A DNA stretch of 64,000 bases from Paraburkholderia silviterrae (GTDB taxonomy: Bacteria > Pseudomonadota > Gammaproteobacteria > Burkholderiales > Burkholderiaceae), in contig NZ_SMRP01000017.1 in assembly GCF_004353915.1 (NCBI RefSeq), forward strand, positions 88,514 through 152,513, in the 5' to 3' direction. The notes below the pieces were generated by a model, which saw only the letters and a list, made by a program, of their open reading frames with translations, had not been told where the DNA came from and made no database searches. Shown here piece after piece: positions 1-10,061 of the stretch. The translations under genes were made by a program, and so were the position numbers. How positions within the stretch are numbered: position 1 is the first letter of the stretch; the number at the start of each line of letters is the position of its first letter.

Positions 1-653
1 TCGATGCCCGCAGCGACCGCTTTTTGTGCGAGCGTGCGCGACGCGCTCTGCAGGCTGCGCGGCAGTGAAATCGCCCACTGGTTATTGTTGATGACGAGCA
101 CGAGTGGCGCCTGCCATGCGCCGGCAAAGTTCATCGCCTCGTAGAAATCGCCCTTGGAGGTGGCGCCATCGCCGAAAATCGCCACCGCGACGCGCGGCTC
201 CTTTCGCAGCTGGAACGCATAGGCGGCGCCGGCCGCATGGCAGACCTGCGTACCGATCGGCACGCAGTTCGGAAAGTCGAGGCGCGGCACGCTGAAGTTG
301 CTGCCGCGCTCGTCGCCGCCCCAGTAGAGCAGGCTTTCCGTCATCGTGACGCCGCGCAGCAATTGGGCCGCGTGGTCGCGATAGGAAGGAAACAGCACGT
401 CTTCGGGCCGCATCGCGCTGGCCACGCCCACGCCAATCGCCTCCTGGCCCACCGACGAGGCGAAGGTGCCGAGCTGGCCCGTACGTTGCAGGGCCACCGC
501 CTTGGTGTCGAATGCCCTCGTCAGCACCATGGCGCGATAGAGCGGCAAGAGCGCCTGGGGGTCGCTTGCGAAGGACGGCAGCGGATGAACGGGCTCGCCG
601 TCGGGGCCGAGATACTGCGTGTAGCCGATTTGAAAACTGGCAGCCGTGGTCAT
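1..653 (-). CDS. pdhA: Pyruvate dehydrogenase E1 component, alpha subunit (partial; C-terminus beyond the window edge)
   Basis: Thiamine-diphosphate-dependent E1 alpha chain that decarboxylates pyruvate (or a related 2-oxo acid) for transfer to a lipoyl E2. About 217 residues are visible. The thiamine-diphosphate/Mg motif starts with GDGATSKGD at residues 161-169 and closes with INNNQW near 188-193, the usual spacing. GQEAIGVG at 69-76 is also typical. The start is the ATG at 653, preceded by a strong AAGGAGG site. The beta subunit and E2 would be expected further along this strand, outside the window. A branched-chain or acetoin dehydrogenase alpha subunit is possible, since substrate specificity cannot be read from this portion. 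Confidence 0.9.
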   Translation of the reverse strand, partial: MTTAASFQIGYTQYLGPDGEPVHPLPSFASDPQALLPLYRAMVLTRAFDTKAVALQRTGQLGTFASSVGQEAIGVGVASAMRPEDVLFPSYRDHAAQLLRGVTMTESLLYWGGDERGSNFSVPRLDFPNCVPIGTQVCHAAGAAYAFQLRKEPRVAVAIFGDGATSKGDFYEAMNFAGAWQAPLVLVINNNQWAISLPRSLQSASRTLAQKAVAAGI

Positions 654-718
654 GACGGCCTCCTTGGTGTTTTCAAATATCGTAGGTCTTCTCGCGCGGG
701 TGGAGTGGCGGTTTTTCC

Positions 719-1048
719 CTATGCAGCGCTAAAGACCACGGCGCCCTGGTTGGCGACTTGCGTGAACGCCCGCACGAAGCGGTAAGTCTGCCCGCCAATG
801 GTGAGCTCGTTGAACCCGGACTGGGTGACGCCCAGCACGGCGCTCGCCATCGCGTTTCGAATCGCGCCGTGGCGTGTCCAGCCCTCCTCGGGCTCGCTTG
901 CGTCGCCGAGAAATATGTCGCTGCTCTCCGCGTGGCTGCGCACCAGAATCAGGCTCTGCCCCCGGTCCAGCAGCAGCTCGAGATATTCAGCGAGGGTAGC
1001 CAGCGCCTCGGCATCGGCATTGTGAAACTCACGAGAGTTTGAGGTCAT
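719..1048 (-). CDS. Hypothetical protein, 109 aa
   Basis: Not recognised. It is a small, acidic, soluble-looking protein with no signal peptide or membrane segment. The N-terminal half contains an Ala/Leu-rich helix-like stretch and the C-terminal half reads like a small alpha/beta fold. The ATG at 1048 is chosen because AGGTG lies about 7 bases upstream; an in-frame ATG 24 bases further up has no ribosome site. It lies 65 bases upstream of the pdhA start on the same strand, so the two may share a transcript, but nothing in the protein suggests a role with pyruvate dehydrogenase. Confidence 0.6.
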   Translation of the reverse strand: MTSNSREFHNADAEALATLAEYLELLLDRGQSLILVRSHAESSDIFLGDASEPEEGWTRHGAIRNAMASAVLGVTQSGFNELTIGGQTYRFVRAFTQVANQGAVVFSAA

Positions 1049-1257
1049 AGTGGCACCTGTGCTGATTGGCACGACGCTTTCTATCCTACACGTCCGTGAT
1101 GCAGTTGCGCGCGGATATGTACCGTAGCGTTCTCGCGCGTTGACGCAAATTCACCCGGTGCGCCCCGCTCCGGGCACGCCGCGCCAATTCGCTGCAGCAG
1201 GCGTACCATGAAATATTGCCGTGTGGCGCACGCTCGCTTGAGCGAAGGGGGGCCAAC

Positions 1258-1767
1258 ATGAGACGTCTTTATTTCCTGGCACCTGACATTCCCACTGCCA
1301 GGGCCGTCGTGGACGACCTGCTGCTGGCACGCATCACCTGGCGGCATCTGCATGTGCTCGCGAACCACACGGTCCAGCTCGATGAATTGCCCGGTGCGTC
1401 CTTGCTGCAAAGCAGCGACGTCGTGCATGCGCTCGAACGCGGCGTGGCGTTGGGCGGCGCGGCCGGCGCCATTGTGGGCCTCGCGGCGCTGGTCTTTCCG
1501 CCGGCGGAGCTCGTCATCGGCGGCGGCGCGGTCGTGGCCCTGACGTTGGCTGGCGCGGGCTTCGGCGCATGGACGGCCGCCATGATCGGCGTGGACGAGC
1601 CGAACGCGCGGCTCGAACGCTTTCGCGAGGCCATCCGCAACGGGCAATTCCTGATCATGGCCGACGTGCCCGCCTCGCGCGAGGAGGAAATCGCGCAGAC
1701 GGTCGCCAGGCATGTTCCAAGGGCCGATCCGGAAGGCGCGGAGCCCACCACGCCGATTTTCCCGTAA
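1258..1767 (+). CDS. Small inner-membrane protein with glycine-rich membrane hairpin (DUF1269-like)
   Basis: A 169-residue protein. A soluble N-terminal part (residues 1-60, starting MRRLYFLAPD) resembles the ferredoxin-like domain of DUF1269/stress-type membrane proteins. Two Gly/Ala-rich hydrophobic segments follow at about 64-82 and 86-112, then a soluble tail. The small-residue spacing of the two segments is that of a packed helical hairpin. The ATG at 1258 follows AAGGGGGG, a good ribosome site. The gene stands alone between oppositely oriented genes. Family assignment rests on overall pattern only; the biochemical function is unknown. Confidence 0.65.
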   Translation: MRRLYFLAPDIPTARAVVDDLLLARITWRHLHVLANHTVQLDELPGASLLQSSDVVHALERGVALGGAAGAIVGLAALVFPPAELVIGGGAVVALTLAGAGFGAWTAAMIGVDEPNARLERFREAIRNGQFLIMADVPASREEEIAQTVARHVPRADPEGAEPTTPIFP

Positions 1768-1878
1768 GCGCGCGGGTTCGGCTGCACGTTGGGCTGCGTG
1801 GAGGTGTCGGTTTCGAGCTATCGGTTTCGACGCGGCGCCGGACCCGCCGCCGCCGAACTTCGATATCTTCGCGCAACA

Positions 1879-3387
<1,509 letters not shown>

Positions 3388-3405
3388 GGGGTTCTCCCGG
3401 CACGG

Positions 3406-3609
3406 CTACTGGTCGTGCGCGAGCGCCTCGAGGCGGGCATCGCCCGCGTCTTTCGCCGCACGCTGGTTGGTGTAGGTCTCGTCGGATACGAAGATGCGCC
3501 GCACGTCTCGCGCGGCGAAGTCGACCAGCGAGATGACCCAGACCCAGCCGCCCGTCCGCTCGGCCGTATGCACGAATGCGCGCACATCGCCCTTGTTGCT
3601 AACGTTCAT
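3406..3609 (-). CDS. Hypothetical protein, 67 aa, upstream of glnA
   Basis: Not recognised. It is a small soluble protein starting MNVSNKGDVRAF, rich in aromatic and charged residues in the middle and ending with a helical, Asp/Ala-rich tail. The ATG at 3609 is preferred over an in-frame start 93 bases upstream because it has an almost perfect AACGGAGGTCAC ribosome site. Only 18 bases separate it from glnA, so the two are very likely cotranscribed with this gene first. A role in nitrogen control is only suggested by position. Confidence 0.65.
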   Translation of the reverse strand: MNVSNKGDVRAFVHTAERTGGWVWVISLVDFAARDVRRIFVSDETYTNQRAAKDAGDARLEALAHDQ

Positions 3610-3853
3610 GTGACCTCCGTTAAAGAATCCATGGGGAGCATGGCGCGTGCCGGCCGGGCCGGCCATCACGCCTCCCCTTTGCGAGTCAACGTTTCCGGAC
3701 ATGCGTGCGGGGTAAGGCGCCGTCCCGGTCCGGACCCGTAGGCCATTTCATTTTAGGCAATGGGATTGGACATACCACGGGTCCATTTTGGTGCAGTCGG
3801 GCGCAAGGTAGAATCTCGCCAGAACCCCCATGCCATCCATTGTGGAGCGCGAC

Positions 3854-4255
3854 ATGACAAGCGAGTGGCAACGCCGCATCAAGCTGTTTATCCAGCGCTT
3901 CTGGCAGCCGACCAGCGCATGCATGACCTGCATGCCGGGGAGCTGGGGCAATTTCATGAGCCTCGCCCACTGGGCCATCGCGTTCAGGACGGGGCTCATC
4001 ACCGGCGTGCTGGCCGTGCTGCTCACCTTCACGCCGGCGGCGAAGTTGTACGCGAATCGATACGGCAACGCTCTCGTCGTCGGCTGCCTGACTGCGTTAG
4101 GCGACGCCTTGTCTCACACGAGCCACTATCGCAATCACGTTCTCGAACACCTCCTTACGGGCGTCATGTCGGGATTGTTCGCGCTCGCGGCATCGTTTCT
4201 GCTCGAAGACCGCGCGCGCCGGATTCGCACGGTATGGGGGCGTTTGTTTGGATAA
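3854..4255 (+). CDS. Small inner-membrane protein, 133 aa, unknown function
   Basis: A charged N-terminus (MTSEWQRR) with three cysteines (CMTC plus one nearby) is followed by hydrophobic segments at roughly residues 45-62 and 75-90 and a third near 103-122, then a basic tail (EDRARRIRTVWGR) that should be cytoplasmic. The start at 3854 has GGAG six bases upstream; an in-frame ATG at 3830 does not. It converges on the DUF1059 gene. I do not recognise the family. Confidence 0.6.
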   Translation: MTSEWQRRIKLFIQRFWQPTSACMTCMPGSWGNFMSLAHWAIAFRTGLITGVLAVLLTFTPAAKLYANRYGNALVVGCLTALGDALSHTSHYRNHVLEHLLTGVMSGLFALAASFLLEDRARRIRTVWGRLFG

Positions 4256-4275
4256 TTCGCCGCGTAGCCGACGCC

Positions 4276-4488
4276 TCATGCCGTACGCGGAGCCTCCGTG
4301 GGCGGCGTGCCCTCGTGGAATAGCGTGACGAGCTGTGCGCGCAATTCCGGCGAATCCGCGTGGTGATGGATCGTTACCGCGTGCTGCACGGCGGCCTCAA
4401 GCAACTCCTTCTCCGAATCGGCGGAAATCGCCACGGTGCAATTCATTTCGCTGGGAAACTCCCGGCAGTCTATGTACTTTCTAGTCAT
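4276..4488 (-). CDS. DUF1059 family small protein
   Basis: A 70-residue protein beginning MTRKYIDCREFPSE, followed by MNCTVAISADSEKELLEAA and a short His/Ala helix. This is the standard pattern of the DUF1059 family of small soluble proteins, whose function is not established. The length is complete. The ATG at 4488 follows GAGGAG with good spacing. It is transcribed towards the membrane-protein gene ending at 4255, with only 20 bases between the two stop codons. Confidence 0.8.
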   Translation of the reverse strand: MTRKYIDCREFPSEMNCTVAISADSEKELLEAAVQHAVTIHHHADSPELRAQLVTLFHEGTPPTEAPRTA

Positions 4489-4931
4489 GACGAGACTCCT
4501 CGTTAGCCAGTTACATGCATGTCCACAAGATTACCGAAGCATGCGAACAAATTTTAGGTTCCCTGCATTCGGCTTGCTAAAATATCGAGGAGACGACGCC
4601 GCCCAAGCCCCCGCAACACGCGCCGCGCCGGATCAAGCCGGACATTCTTCATAACGAATCAGGATTGCTAATCAATCAGGGTTGTCCGGCAACCTGATAC
4701 AGCCCCGCCCCCTCCCGAAGCATGCGTCGGCCGGGTTGCGCAGCAACGCCCGCCCCGGCTGGCTGGCTGCCTTCACGAAAGCCCGATTCTTCCCGCTTTC
4801 CCAGCGAGATTTGCGTCTCGTGTCCCGCATCGATTGCCCGGCGAATGACTCCGGACAGGTCTGTTGCGCTGCCCGGCGCCACTGGACCACGCCATGCGGT
4901 ATTCGCGATCTGCCTAAATGAGAGGTGTGCG
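4489..4931. other. Intergenic region between DUF1059 and the flavoprotein gene
   Basis: A 443-base stretch. The first 100 bases are AT-richer and hold the divergent promoter area, including a TAAAAT box near 4577. The remainder is GC-rich. Open frames run through it on both strands, but none has a ribosome site or recognisable protein content. Confidence 0.5.
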
Positions 4932-6326
4932 ATGTCCAGCCTGTCGAGCGATTCCATCGAAACATTGAGAGGCGCCCTGCGCGGTCAGGTGCTGCTGCCG
5001 GCGGACGCGGGCTACGACGAAGCCCGGCAAATCTGGAACGCAATGATCGACCGCCGTCCCGCGGTGATTGTGCGTTGCCAGGGCTGCGCCGACGTGCGCC
5101 ATGCCGTGACGTTCGCCCGCGACGCGGGCCTGAAGATCGCCGTGCGCGGCGGCGGCCACAATATCGCGGGCAGCGCGATCTGCGACGGCGGACTCGTGAT
5201 CGACCTGTCGCCCATGAAATCGGTTCGGGTCGAGCCGTCCACGCAGCGCGCGTATGTCGAACCCGGCGCCAAGCTAGGCGACTTCGATCACGAAGCACAG
5301 GCGTTCGGTCTTGCCACGCCGCTTGGCATCAATTCGACCACGGGCGTCGCCGGGCTCACGCTCGGCGGCGGATTCGGCTGGCTCAGCCGGCGCTTTGGCA
5401 TGACCGTCGATAATCTGCTTGCGGCCGACGTCGTGAGTGCCGACGGCACGTTGTTGCGCGCCAGCGCCGATGAGCACGACGACCTCTTCTGGGCCATTCG
5501 AGGCGGCGGCGGCAATTTCGGCGTGGTGACGATGTTCGAGTTCGCGGTTCATCCGCTCGGGCCCGAAGTCTATGGCGGGCTGGTCGTGCTGCCACTGGCA
5601 GCCGCCAAAGACGCCTTGGTGAAATACCGCGAAGCCGCGGCCAGCATGCCCGACGAGCTGACCGTGTGGAGCGTGCTGCGTCTCGCGCCGCCGCTGCCTT
5701 TCCTCCCCGCCAGCGTGCACGGCACGCCCGTCATCGTCTTCGCGATCTGCTACAACGGGCCGCTGGAAAACGGGCCAGCCGCCGTCGAGCCGGTGCGCGG
5801 CTTTGGCCCATCCTGCGGCGAGCATCTCGGCCCGATGCCCTACGCGGCATGGCAAAAGGGCTTCGATCCGCTGCTCACCCCGGGTGAGCGCAACTACTGG
5901 AAGTCGCACAATCTCGCCGAGATACCGGACGGCCTGATCGACGCCTTGACCGCCGCGATCGGCACTGTGCCCTCGCCGCAGTGCGAAATTTTCTTCGGCA
6001 TGATCGGCGGCGCCACCATGCGCGTGGCGCCGGACGCCACGGCCTATCCGAATCGCGACGCCCTTTATGTCATGAACGTGCATGGCCGCTGGACCGAGCC
6101 CGCCGACGACGAGCGCTGCATTGGCTGGGCGCGGGACTTCTTCGACGCATCGGCGCCTTATGCGCTTGGCAGCGTGTATGTGAACTTCCTGACCGAAGAC
6201 GAGCACGCGCGCGTGGCCGCCGCCTACGGTCCGAACATGGAGCGCCTCATTGCGGTCAAGACCCGCTATGACCCGCACAATCTCTTCAACTGCAATCAGA
6301 ACATCCGGCCCGCCGCCGGTGCGTAG
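4932..6326 (+). CDS. FAD-linked oxidase, berberine-bridge (BBE) type
   Basis: Flavin oxidase of the PCMH/BBE class, 464 residues. The FAD domain carries VRGGGHNIAG at 71-80, where His76 is the residue that binds FAD covalently in this family. The position of the second, cysteinyl link of bicovalent enzymes reads TGVAGLTLGGG without cysteine, so only one link is expected. The C-terminal BBE segment ends with YDPHNLFNCNQNI at 446-458. The start at 4932 is taken because AGAGG precedes it and the family alignment begins there; the frame is open further upstream. The substrate cannot be predicted; relatives oxidise sugars, alkaloids or polyketides. No signal peptide is present, so it is cytoplasmic. 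Confidence 0.85.
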   Translation: MSSLSSDSIETLRGALRGQVLLPADAGYDEARQIWNAMIDRRPAVIVRCQGCADVRHAVTFARDAGLKIAVRGGGHNIAGSAICDGGLVIDLSPMKSVRVEPSTQRAYVEPGAKLGDFDHEAQAFGLATPLGINSTTGVAGLTLGGGFGWLSRRFGMTVDNLLAADVVSADGTLLRASADEHDDLFWAIRGGGGNFGVVTMFEFAVHPLGPEVYGGLVVLPLAAAKDALVKYREAAASMPDELTVWSVLRLAPPLPFLPASVHGTPVIVFAICYNGPLENGPAAVEPVRGFGPSCGEHLGPMPYAAWQKGFDPLLTPGERNYWKSHNLAEIPDGLIDALTAAIGTVPSPQCEIFFGMIGGATMRVAPDATAYPNRDALYVMNVHGRWTEPADDERCIGWARDFFDASAPYALGSVYVNFLTEDEHARVAAAYGPNMERLIAVKTRYDPHNLFNCNQNIRPAAGA

Positions 6327-6375
6327 CGGTCATGGAACGTGAGCCGCCTGGGTAACTTTGGTAAGGAGAATCGTC

Positions 6376-6669
6376 ATGCCGACATATGTGGTGCTTGCGG
6401 AATTTACGGATCAAGGTATTCGCACGGTCAAAAACAGCGCGCAGCGTGCCACCCAAACCGCTGAAATGGCCAAGGCTTACGGTTGCGAGATGAAGCAGAT
6501 TTACTGGACGCTGGGGCAATATGACATTGTCACGATCATCGAAGCCGCCGATGAAGCGGGATTCATGGCATTCGGCCTCGCACTCGGCTCCGCAGGCAAT
6601 ATCCGCACGCAAACACTGCGCGCCTTCAACAAGGACGAATTTAGCGCGATGCTCGGCAAGCTCCCTTGA
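6376..6669 (+). CDS. GYD domain protein
   Basis: A 97-residue protein with the ferredoxin-like pattern of the GYD family: MPTYVVLAEFTDQGIRTVKN at the start and TLGQYDIVTIIEAADEAG in the middle, where GQYD is the namesake motif. The function of the family is unknown. The ATG at 6376 is preceded by AAGGAG; an in-frame GTG 18 bases earlier is not. It follows the BBE oxidase by 49 bases on the same strand and may be cotranscribed. Confidence 0.8.
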   Translation: MPTYVVLAEFTDQGIRTVKNSAQRATQTAEMAKAYGCEMKQIYWTLGQYDIVTIIEAADEAGFMAFGLALGSAGNIRTQTLRAFNKDEFSAMLGKLP

Positions 6670-6677
6670 CGCGCGCT

Positions 6678-7055
6678 TCAGGTCGAGCGACGCGTGGACG
6701 GCGCGCGGCTTTCCTTTGGCCGCCGCCCACGCTTGCCTTTTCTCCAGCTCATGAGGTTGGCCACGACAGCCGCAATGAACGTGACGAGCGTGGAAGTGGA
6801 CGAGGTGATGAGTATCCTTTCCTCAGGCTTTAGCGACGGCGTTGCGGGGCGCAATTTGGCAGCGGGTGCGACGGGTTTTGACGGAGCGCCGCTCGCCTCG
6901 GTTTGCGGCGCGCTTTTCAACTGCACGGCGGCGACCTGCGCAAGCGGATTCGCCACCTTGTAACGCACGAAAAGCGCGGCTGTGACGCAAAAGAAACCCA
7001 CGAAGAGCCCGAGGAATAGCCGGCAAAACAGCTCCAGCCTGGTGAAGTTTTCCAT
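6678..7055 (-). CDS. Hypothetical membrane protein, 125 aa, two membrane segments
   Basis: The N-terminus MENFTRLELFCRLF runs into a membrane helix at about residues 10-30. A Pro/Ala/Lys-rich stretch of about 45 residues follows, probably periplasmic. A second helix at about 82-103 leads to a very basic tail (WRKGKRGRRPKES), which should be cytoplasmic. The ATG at 7055 follows GGGAGG. No family is recognised. It is convergent with the GYD gene, whose stop lies 8 bases away. Confidence 0.6.
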   Translation of the reverse strand: MENFTRLELFCRLFLGLFVGFFCVTAALFVRYKVANPLAQVAAVQLKSAPQTEASGAPSKPVAPAAKLRPATPSLKPEERILITSSTSTLVTFIAAVVANLMSWRKGKRGRRPKESRAPSTRRST

Positions 7056-7183
7056 GTCCGCCTCCCCGTTGCCTTGCGCGGTTGCCGCACGCCTATATTG
7101 CGCCGGAATCGTGCGAAACGCGTAAAGCAGACAGGCAGGCTTTGAAAGACGGAAGGCCGAACCAGGCTCCGATACCGGCATCG

Positions 7184-7936
7184 TCAGCCGAAGAACTCCA
7201 CGGCGCCGGTTTCGAGGTTATACATCGCGCCTACGATCTTGATCGTCCCCTGGGTCTCCAGTGCCGCAAGCACCGGACTGTTCTGACGAATATTGGCAAT
7301 GGTCATCTCGACGTTCTTGCGGGCCACGGCGTTGACGAACGTGTAGTTCGATGCGGAACGATCGCCTTCATAGGTCGTTGCCTGCACCGCCGGTTTGATT
7401 CTGTCCAGCAATCCCGTGAGATTGCCGAGATCGACGTTGGCAATGGCACCCTTGATGGCGCCGCAGGCCGTATGCCCCATCACGACGATGACCTTCGCAC
7501 CGGCGAGTTTGCACGCGAACTCCATGCTGCCAAGGATGTCGTTGTTCTCGACATTGCCGGCCACACGGCAATTGAAAATATCGCCAATGCCGAGATCCAT
7601 GATGACTTCCGCAGGTGCGCGCGAGTCGATGCAACTGAGCAAAACCGCGGCGGGATACTGACCACTCGCACTCGCCCTTTGCTCTCGCAAATAATTGCGC
7701 GCCTTGCGCTCGCCGTGCTGAAAGCGAACGTTTCCCTGTTTCATCACGTCGACGATCTGCTCGGGCGTCATGCGCTCGCGTTGCGCCTTGGTCAATGCAT
7801 CGGCGCGCGCAGGCGTCGGGCTGAGCGAACCCGTAGCCAGGCCAACGACCGTAGCCGTAGCGGTACCCGCCAGCTTGAGAAACTGCCTGCGCCCCAAACC
7901 CCGGTATTGCTTCGGATACCCCAATGTATTGCACAT
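7184..7936 (-). CDS. Beta-class carbonic anhydrase, exported
   Basis: Zinc enzyme interconverting CO2 and bicarbonate. Zinc ligands and catalytic residues of the beta class are present: Cys102, Asp104 and Arg106 in CIDSR, and His155 and Cys158 in HTACGA. The N-terminus has RRQFLKLAG at residues 16-24, followed by a hydrophobic run and an Ala-x-Ala site near 45. This is a twin-arginine-type signal, so the enzyme should act in the periplasm, whereas most beta enzymes are cytoplasmic. The length of 250 fits the exported subgroup. It stands alone, divergent from nothing obvious. Confidence 0.92.
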   Translation of the reverse strand: MCNTLGYPKQYRGLGRRQFLKLAGTATATVVGLATGSLSPTPARADALTKAQRERMTPEQIVDVMKQGNVRFQHGERKARNYLREQRASASGQYPAAVLLSCIDSRAPAEVIMDLGIGDIFNCRVAGNVENNDILGSMEFACKLAGAKVIVVMGHTACGAIKGAIANVDLGNLTGLLDRIKPAVQATTYEGDRSASNYTFVNAVARKNVEMTIANIRQNSPVLAALETQGTIKIVGAMYNLETGAVEFFG

Positions 7937-8172
7937 GGCCTGGCCCCCCGCGTTCGAGCGTCGACGTTCACGAATACCGATTCACTATAGGTGATCGCAA
8001 GGGGGGTTCAAGACGGCAGCACTGGGGCGCCCGCACGCAAGACTCAATCGGCGCAGAAAAAATAGCGTTCGTGGGTGGTATTGGAACGGATTCAGACTAT
8101 GGGTGCGTCCTGCGCGCGCTGGCTGCGCATGGACCTCCAGATCCCCGCACTCGTGGCGGCACTCTCGCGGCC

Positions 8173-8787
8173 TCAAGGGTGCAAGCCGAACATCCCGTGC
8201 CAGATTGCGCTGAAGAAGTTCGCTTGAGCGCGCTCGGTGTTCGCATGAGGCTCCTCACTGCGCGCGCGCTCCGGCGCAGTCTGCGGCTTTTCCTCCTGCG
8301 GCTCCCCGGCATCGTCCGGCGTGGCGCCCGCCTCTTGCGCGTTCGGTGAGGTCTTCGCCTGACGCGACAAATGCAGCTCGAGCGCACCATCCGCGATGCG
8401 CCCAGCAAGTTGCGATTCGCAATCGCGCCCGAGCAACACGCCGAACACGACGTCGCGATTGTGGCCCTGCTCGGCAAAGCGCATCGCGACGGCCACGTGC
8501 CGCGCATACTCGGCCTCGCGGGCCGCCTGCGCACGCGCGGCTTCCTCGTGCGCCCGGGAAAGCCGCCCCATCTCCTCGGCATACACCGCGTCATAAACGC
8601 GGCGCTGCACCGGGTCGGAAAGGATCGCATACGCCTCCTTGATCGCCTGGAACTGCGCATGCGCGGACGCTTCGCGCCCCACATTGCGGTCTGGATGCGC
8701 CCTCATTGCGGAGCGCCGGTAGGCGCGCTTGAGTTCCTCGTCGTTAGCGTCGTCGCTAACGCCCAGCAAGTCGTACAACGTCGCCAT
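8173..8787 (-). CDS. J-domain (DnaJ-like) co-chaperone
   Basis: A J domain fills residues 1-65 with YDLLGV at the start and the HPD motif at 31-33 that stimulates DnaK ATPase. There is no Gly/Phe region or zinc finger, so it is a type III J protein. After a charged coiled-coil-like helix (about 70-100), a small domain (105-150) and a Pro/Glu-rich linker, it ends in NFFSAIWHGMFGLHP, a hydrophobic tail. The client is unknown. The ATG at 8787 starts directly at the J domain. Confidence 0.88.
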   Translation of the reverse strand: MATLYDLLGVSDDANDEELKRAYRRSAMRAHPDRNVGREASAHAQFQAIKEAYAILSDPVQRRVYDAVYAEEMGRLSRAHEEAARAQAAREAEYARHVAVAMRFAEQGHNRDVVFGVLLGRDCESQLAGRIADGALELHLSRQAKTSPNAQEAGATPDDAGEPQEEKPQTAPERARSEEPHANTERAQANFFSAIWHGMFGLHP

Positions 8788-8877
8788 GGCTCGCCCGGAT
8801 AAAAGTGGAGTCTCGGCGATCGTAGCATGGCACGCGCGCGCCCGCGGAGCGCGCCGCCGATTGTGAACGTTGCAATC

Positions 8878-9141
8878 TCAGTCGTCGAATTTCCCCGCCA
8901 CCAGCGCCTCGTCGAAATCGGTGATCCACGGGGCAAAGTGGTCGGTGTCGTAGACCTCTGTCTTGCCATTGGTAATCCGTGTCACGGAAATCTGCCGGAT
9001 GCCCCCTTTCGCGCCGTCGGCCGGCCCCTGGTCCTTGTCCGTGATCCTGAACTCGCCGAGCTCGAAGCCCCGGCTTGTCAGTACCGCCTTGACGTCTGCC
9101 TGTTCATCCCAGGAAAACTCGGCAAAGTCGTGGGCAGTCAT
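8878..9141 (-). CDS. Hypothetical protein, 87 aa
   Basis: Not recognised. It is an acidic soluble protein with alternating beta-type segments (ISVTRITNGKTEVYD) and no membrane or signal sequence. The ATG at 9141 has GAGGAG six bases upstream; another ATG six bases earlier overlaps the ribosome site and is less likely. It sits 90 bases upstream of the J-domain gene on the same strand. Confidence 0.6.
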   Translation of the reverse strand: MTAHDFAEFSWDEQADVKAVLTSRGFELGEFRITDKDQGPADGAKGGIRQISVTRITNGKTEVYDTDHFAPWITDFDEALVAGKFDD

Positions 9142-9383
9142 GTTCATCTCCTCGGCGCGGCGAGCGCAAATATCCTTGCACGGTGACATGTTGAAATGGA
9201 TCGAACGACACGGATCCCTACCGCTCTGCCGACACATTGCCATTGTTCGGCCAAAGTTGCCATCGCGCGGGACACCGCCCGGCAGTTTTCAAACATCTAA
9301 CGCCATGCTGACGCACAGCCTTCACACGTCTGATGATTTACCGCACCGCGCTCCGTTGACTTGCCGCCAGCCGGGGAAATCGC

Positions 9384-10061
9384 TCACAGGCCTGGCAATC
9401 GTGCGAGCTTTCCGATGCGATAACCCACTCCGCGCACGTTATCGATGGCGTCTCCTCCGAGCTTGCGGCGCAGATTGTGGACATGCACCTGGATTGCGTT
9501 GCTCTCAATCTCCTCGTTCCATCCATACAGGCGCTCTTCGAGCTGCGCGCGCGTGAGGACGATTGCCGGATCGCGCATGAGCTCCTGCAACAGCGCGAAC
9601 TCACGCGTCGTCACCGCGACTTCCTGATCGCGCAACCATACGCGGTGTTGTGCAGGGTCGAGCCGCAACGCGCCTACTTGCAGCGACGGTTGCACGCGCC
9701 CCGTCTGGTGCCGGTTCACCACGCGGATGCGTGCCAGCAGTTCGCCGATTGCAAACGGTTTGACGAGGTAATCGTCGGCGCCGCCGTCGAGGCCCGCGAC
9801 GCCGTCGGGAACCGCATCGCGCGCGGTAATCACAATCACGGGCGTCGCGTCGTTTCGCTGCCGCAACTTCGCGAGTAACACCAGCCCGTCCGTTCCCAAT
9901 ACGCCGATATCGAGCAGCACCAGGCCATAGGAGGTCGCTCGGAGAGCGAGCATGGCCGATTCTCCATCTTTTGCCCAGTCGACAGCGAAACCCTCCTTGC
10001 GCAATCCGCGCCGCAACGGAGCGTCTGTCGATGCGTCATCTCCCACGAGCAATATGCGCAT
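9384..10061 (-). CDS. OmpR/PmrA-family response regulator, orphan
   Basis: Two-component regulator, 225 residues. The receiver domain has Asp51 as the phosphorylation site (LLDIGV), acidic Asp8 and Asp9, Thr79 and Lys101. The first acidic cluster reads VGDD where most have VEDD. A winged-helix OmpR DNA-binding domain covers about 128-220 and ends in VRGVGYRIGK. Similarity of layout is closest to QseB/PmrA-type regulators. No histidine kinase lies on either side, which is unusual because these genes are nearly always paired. It is divergent from a porin gene across a long AT-richer gap, so that porin is a reasonable candidate target. Confidence 0.88.
   Translation of the reverse strand: MRILLVGDDASTDAPLRRGLRKEGFAVDWAKDGESAMLALRATSYGLVLLDIGVLGTDGLVLLAKLRQRNDATPVIVITARDAVPDGVAGLDGGADDYLVKPFAIGELLARIRVVNRHQTGRVQPSLQVGALRLDPAQHRVWLRDQEVAVTTREFALLQELMRDPAIVLTRAQLEERLYGWNEEIESNAIQVHVHNLRRKLGGDAIDNVRGVGYRIGKLARLPGL

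Noticed and set aside
5274..6278. A 334-codon minus-strand frame opposite the BBE oxidase
   Set aside because: Antisense shadow; His/Arg/Gly-rich with no family pattern.
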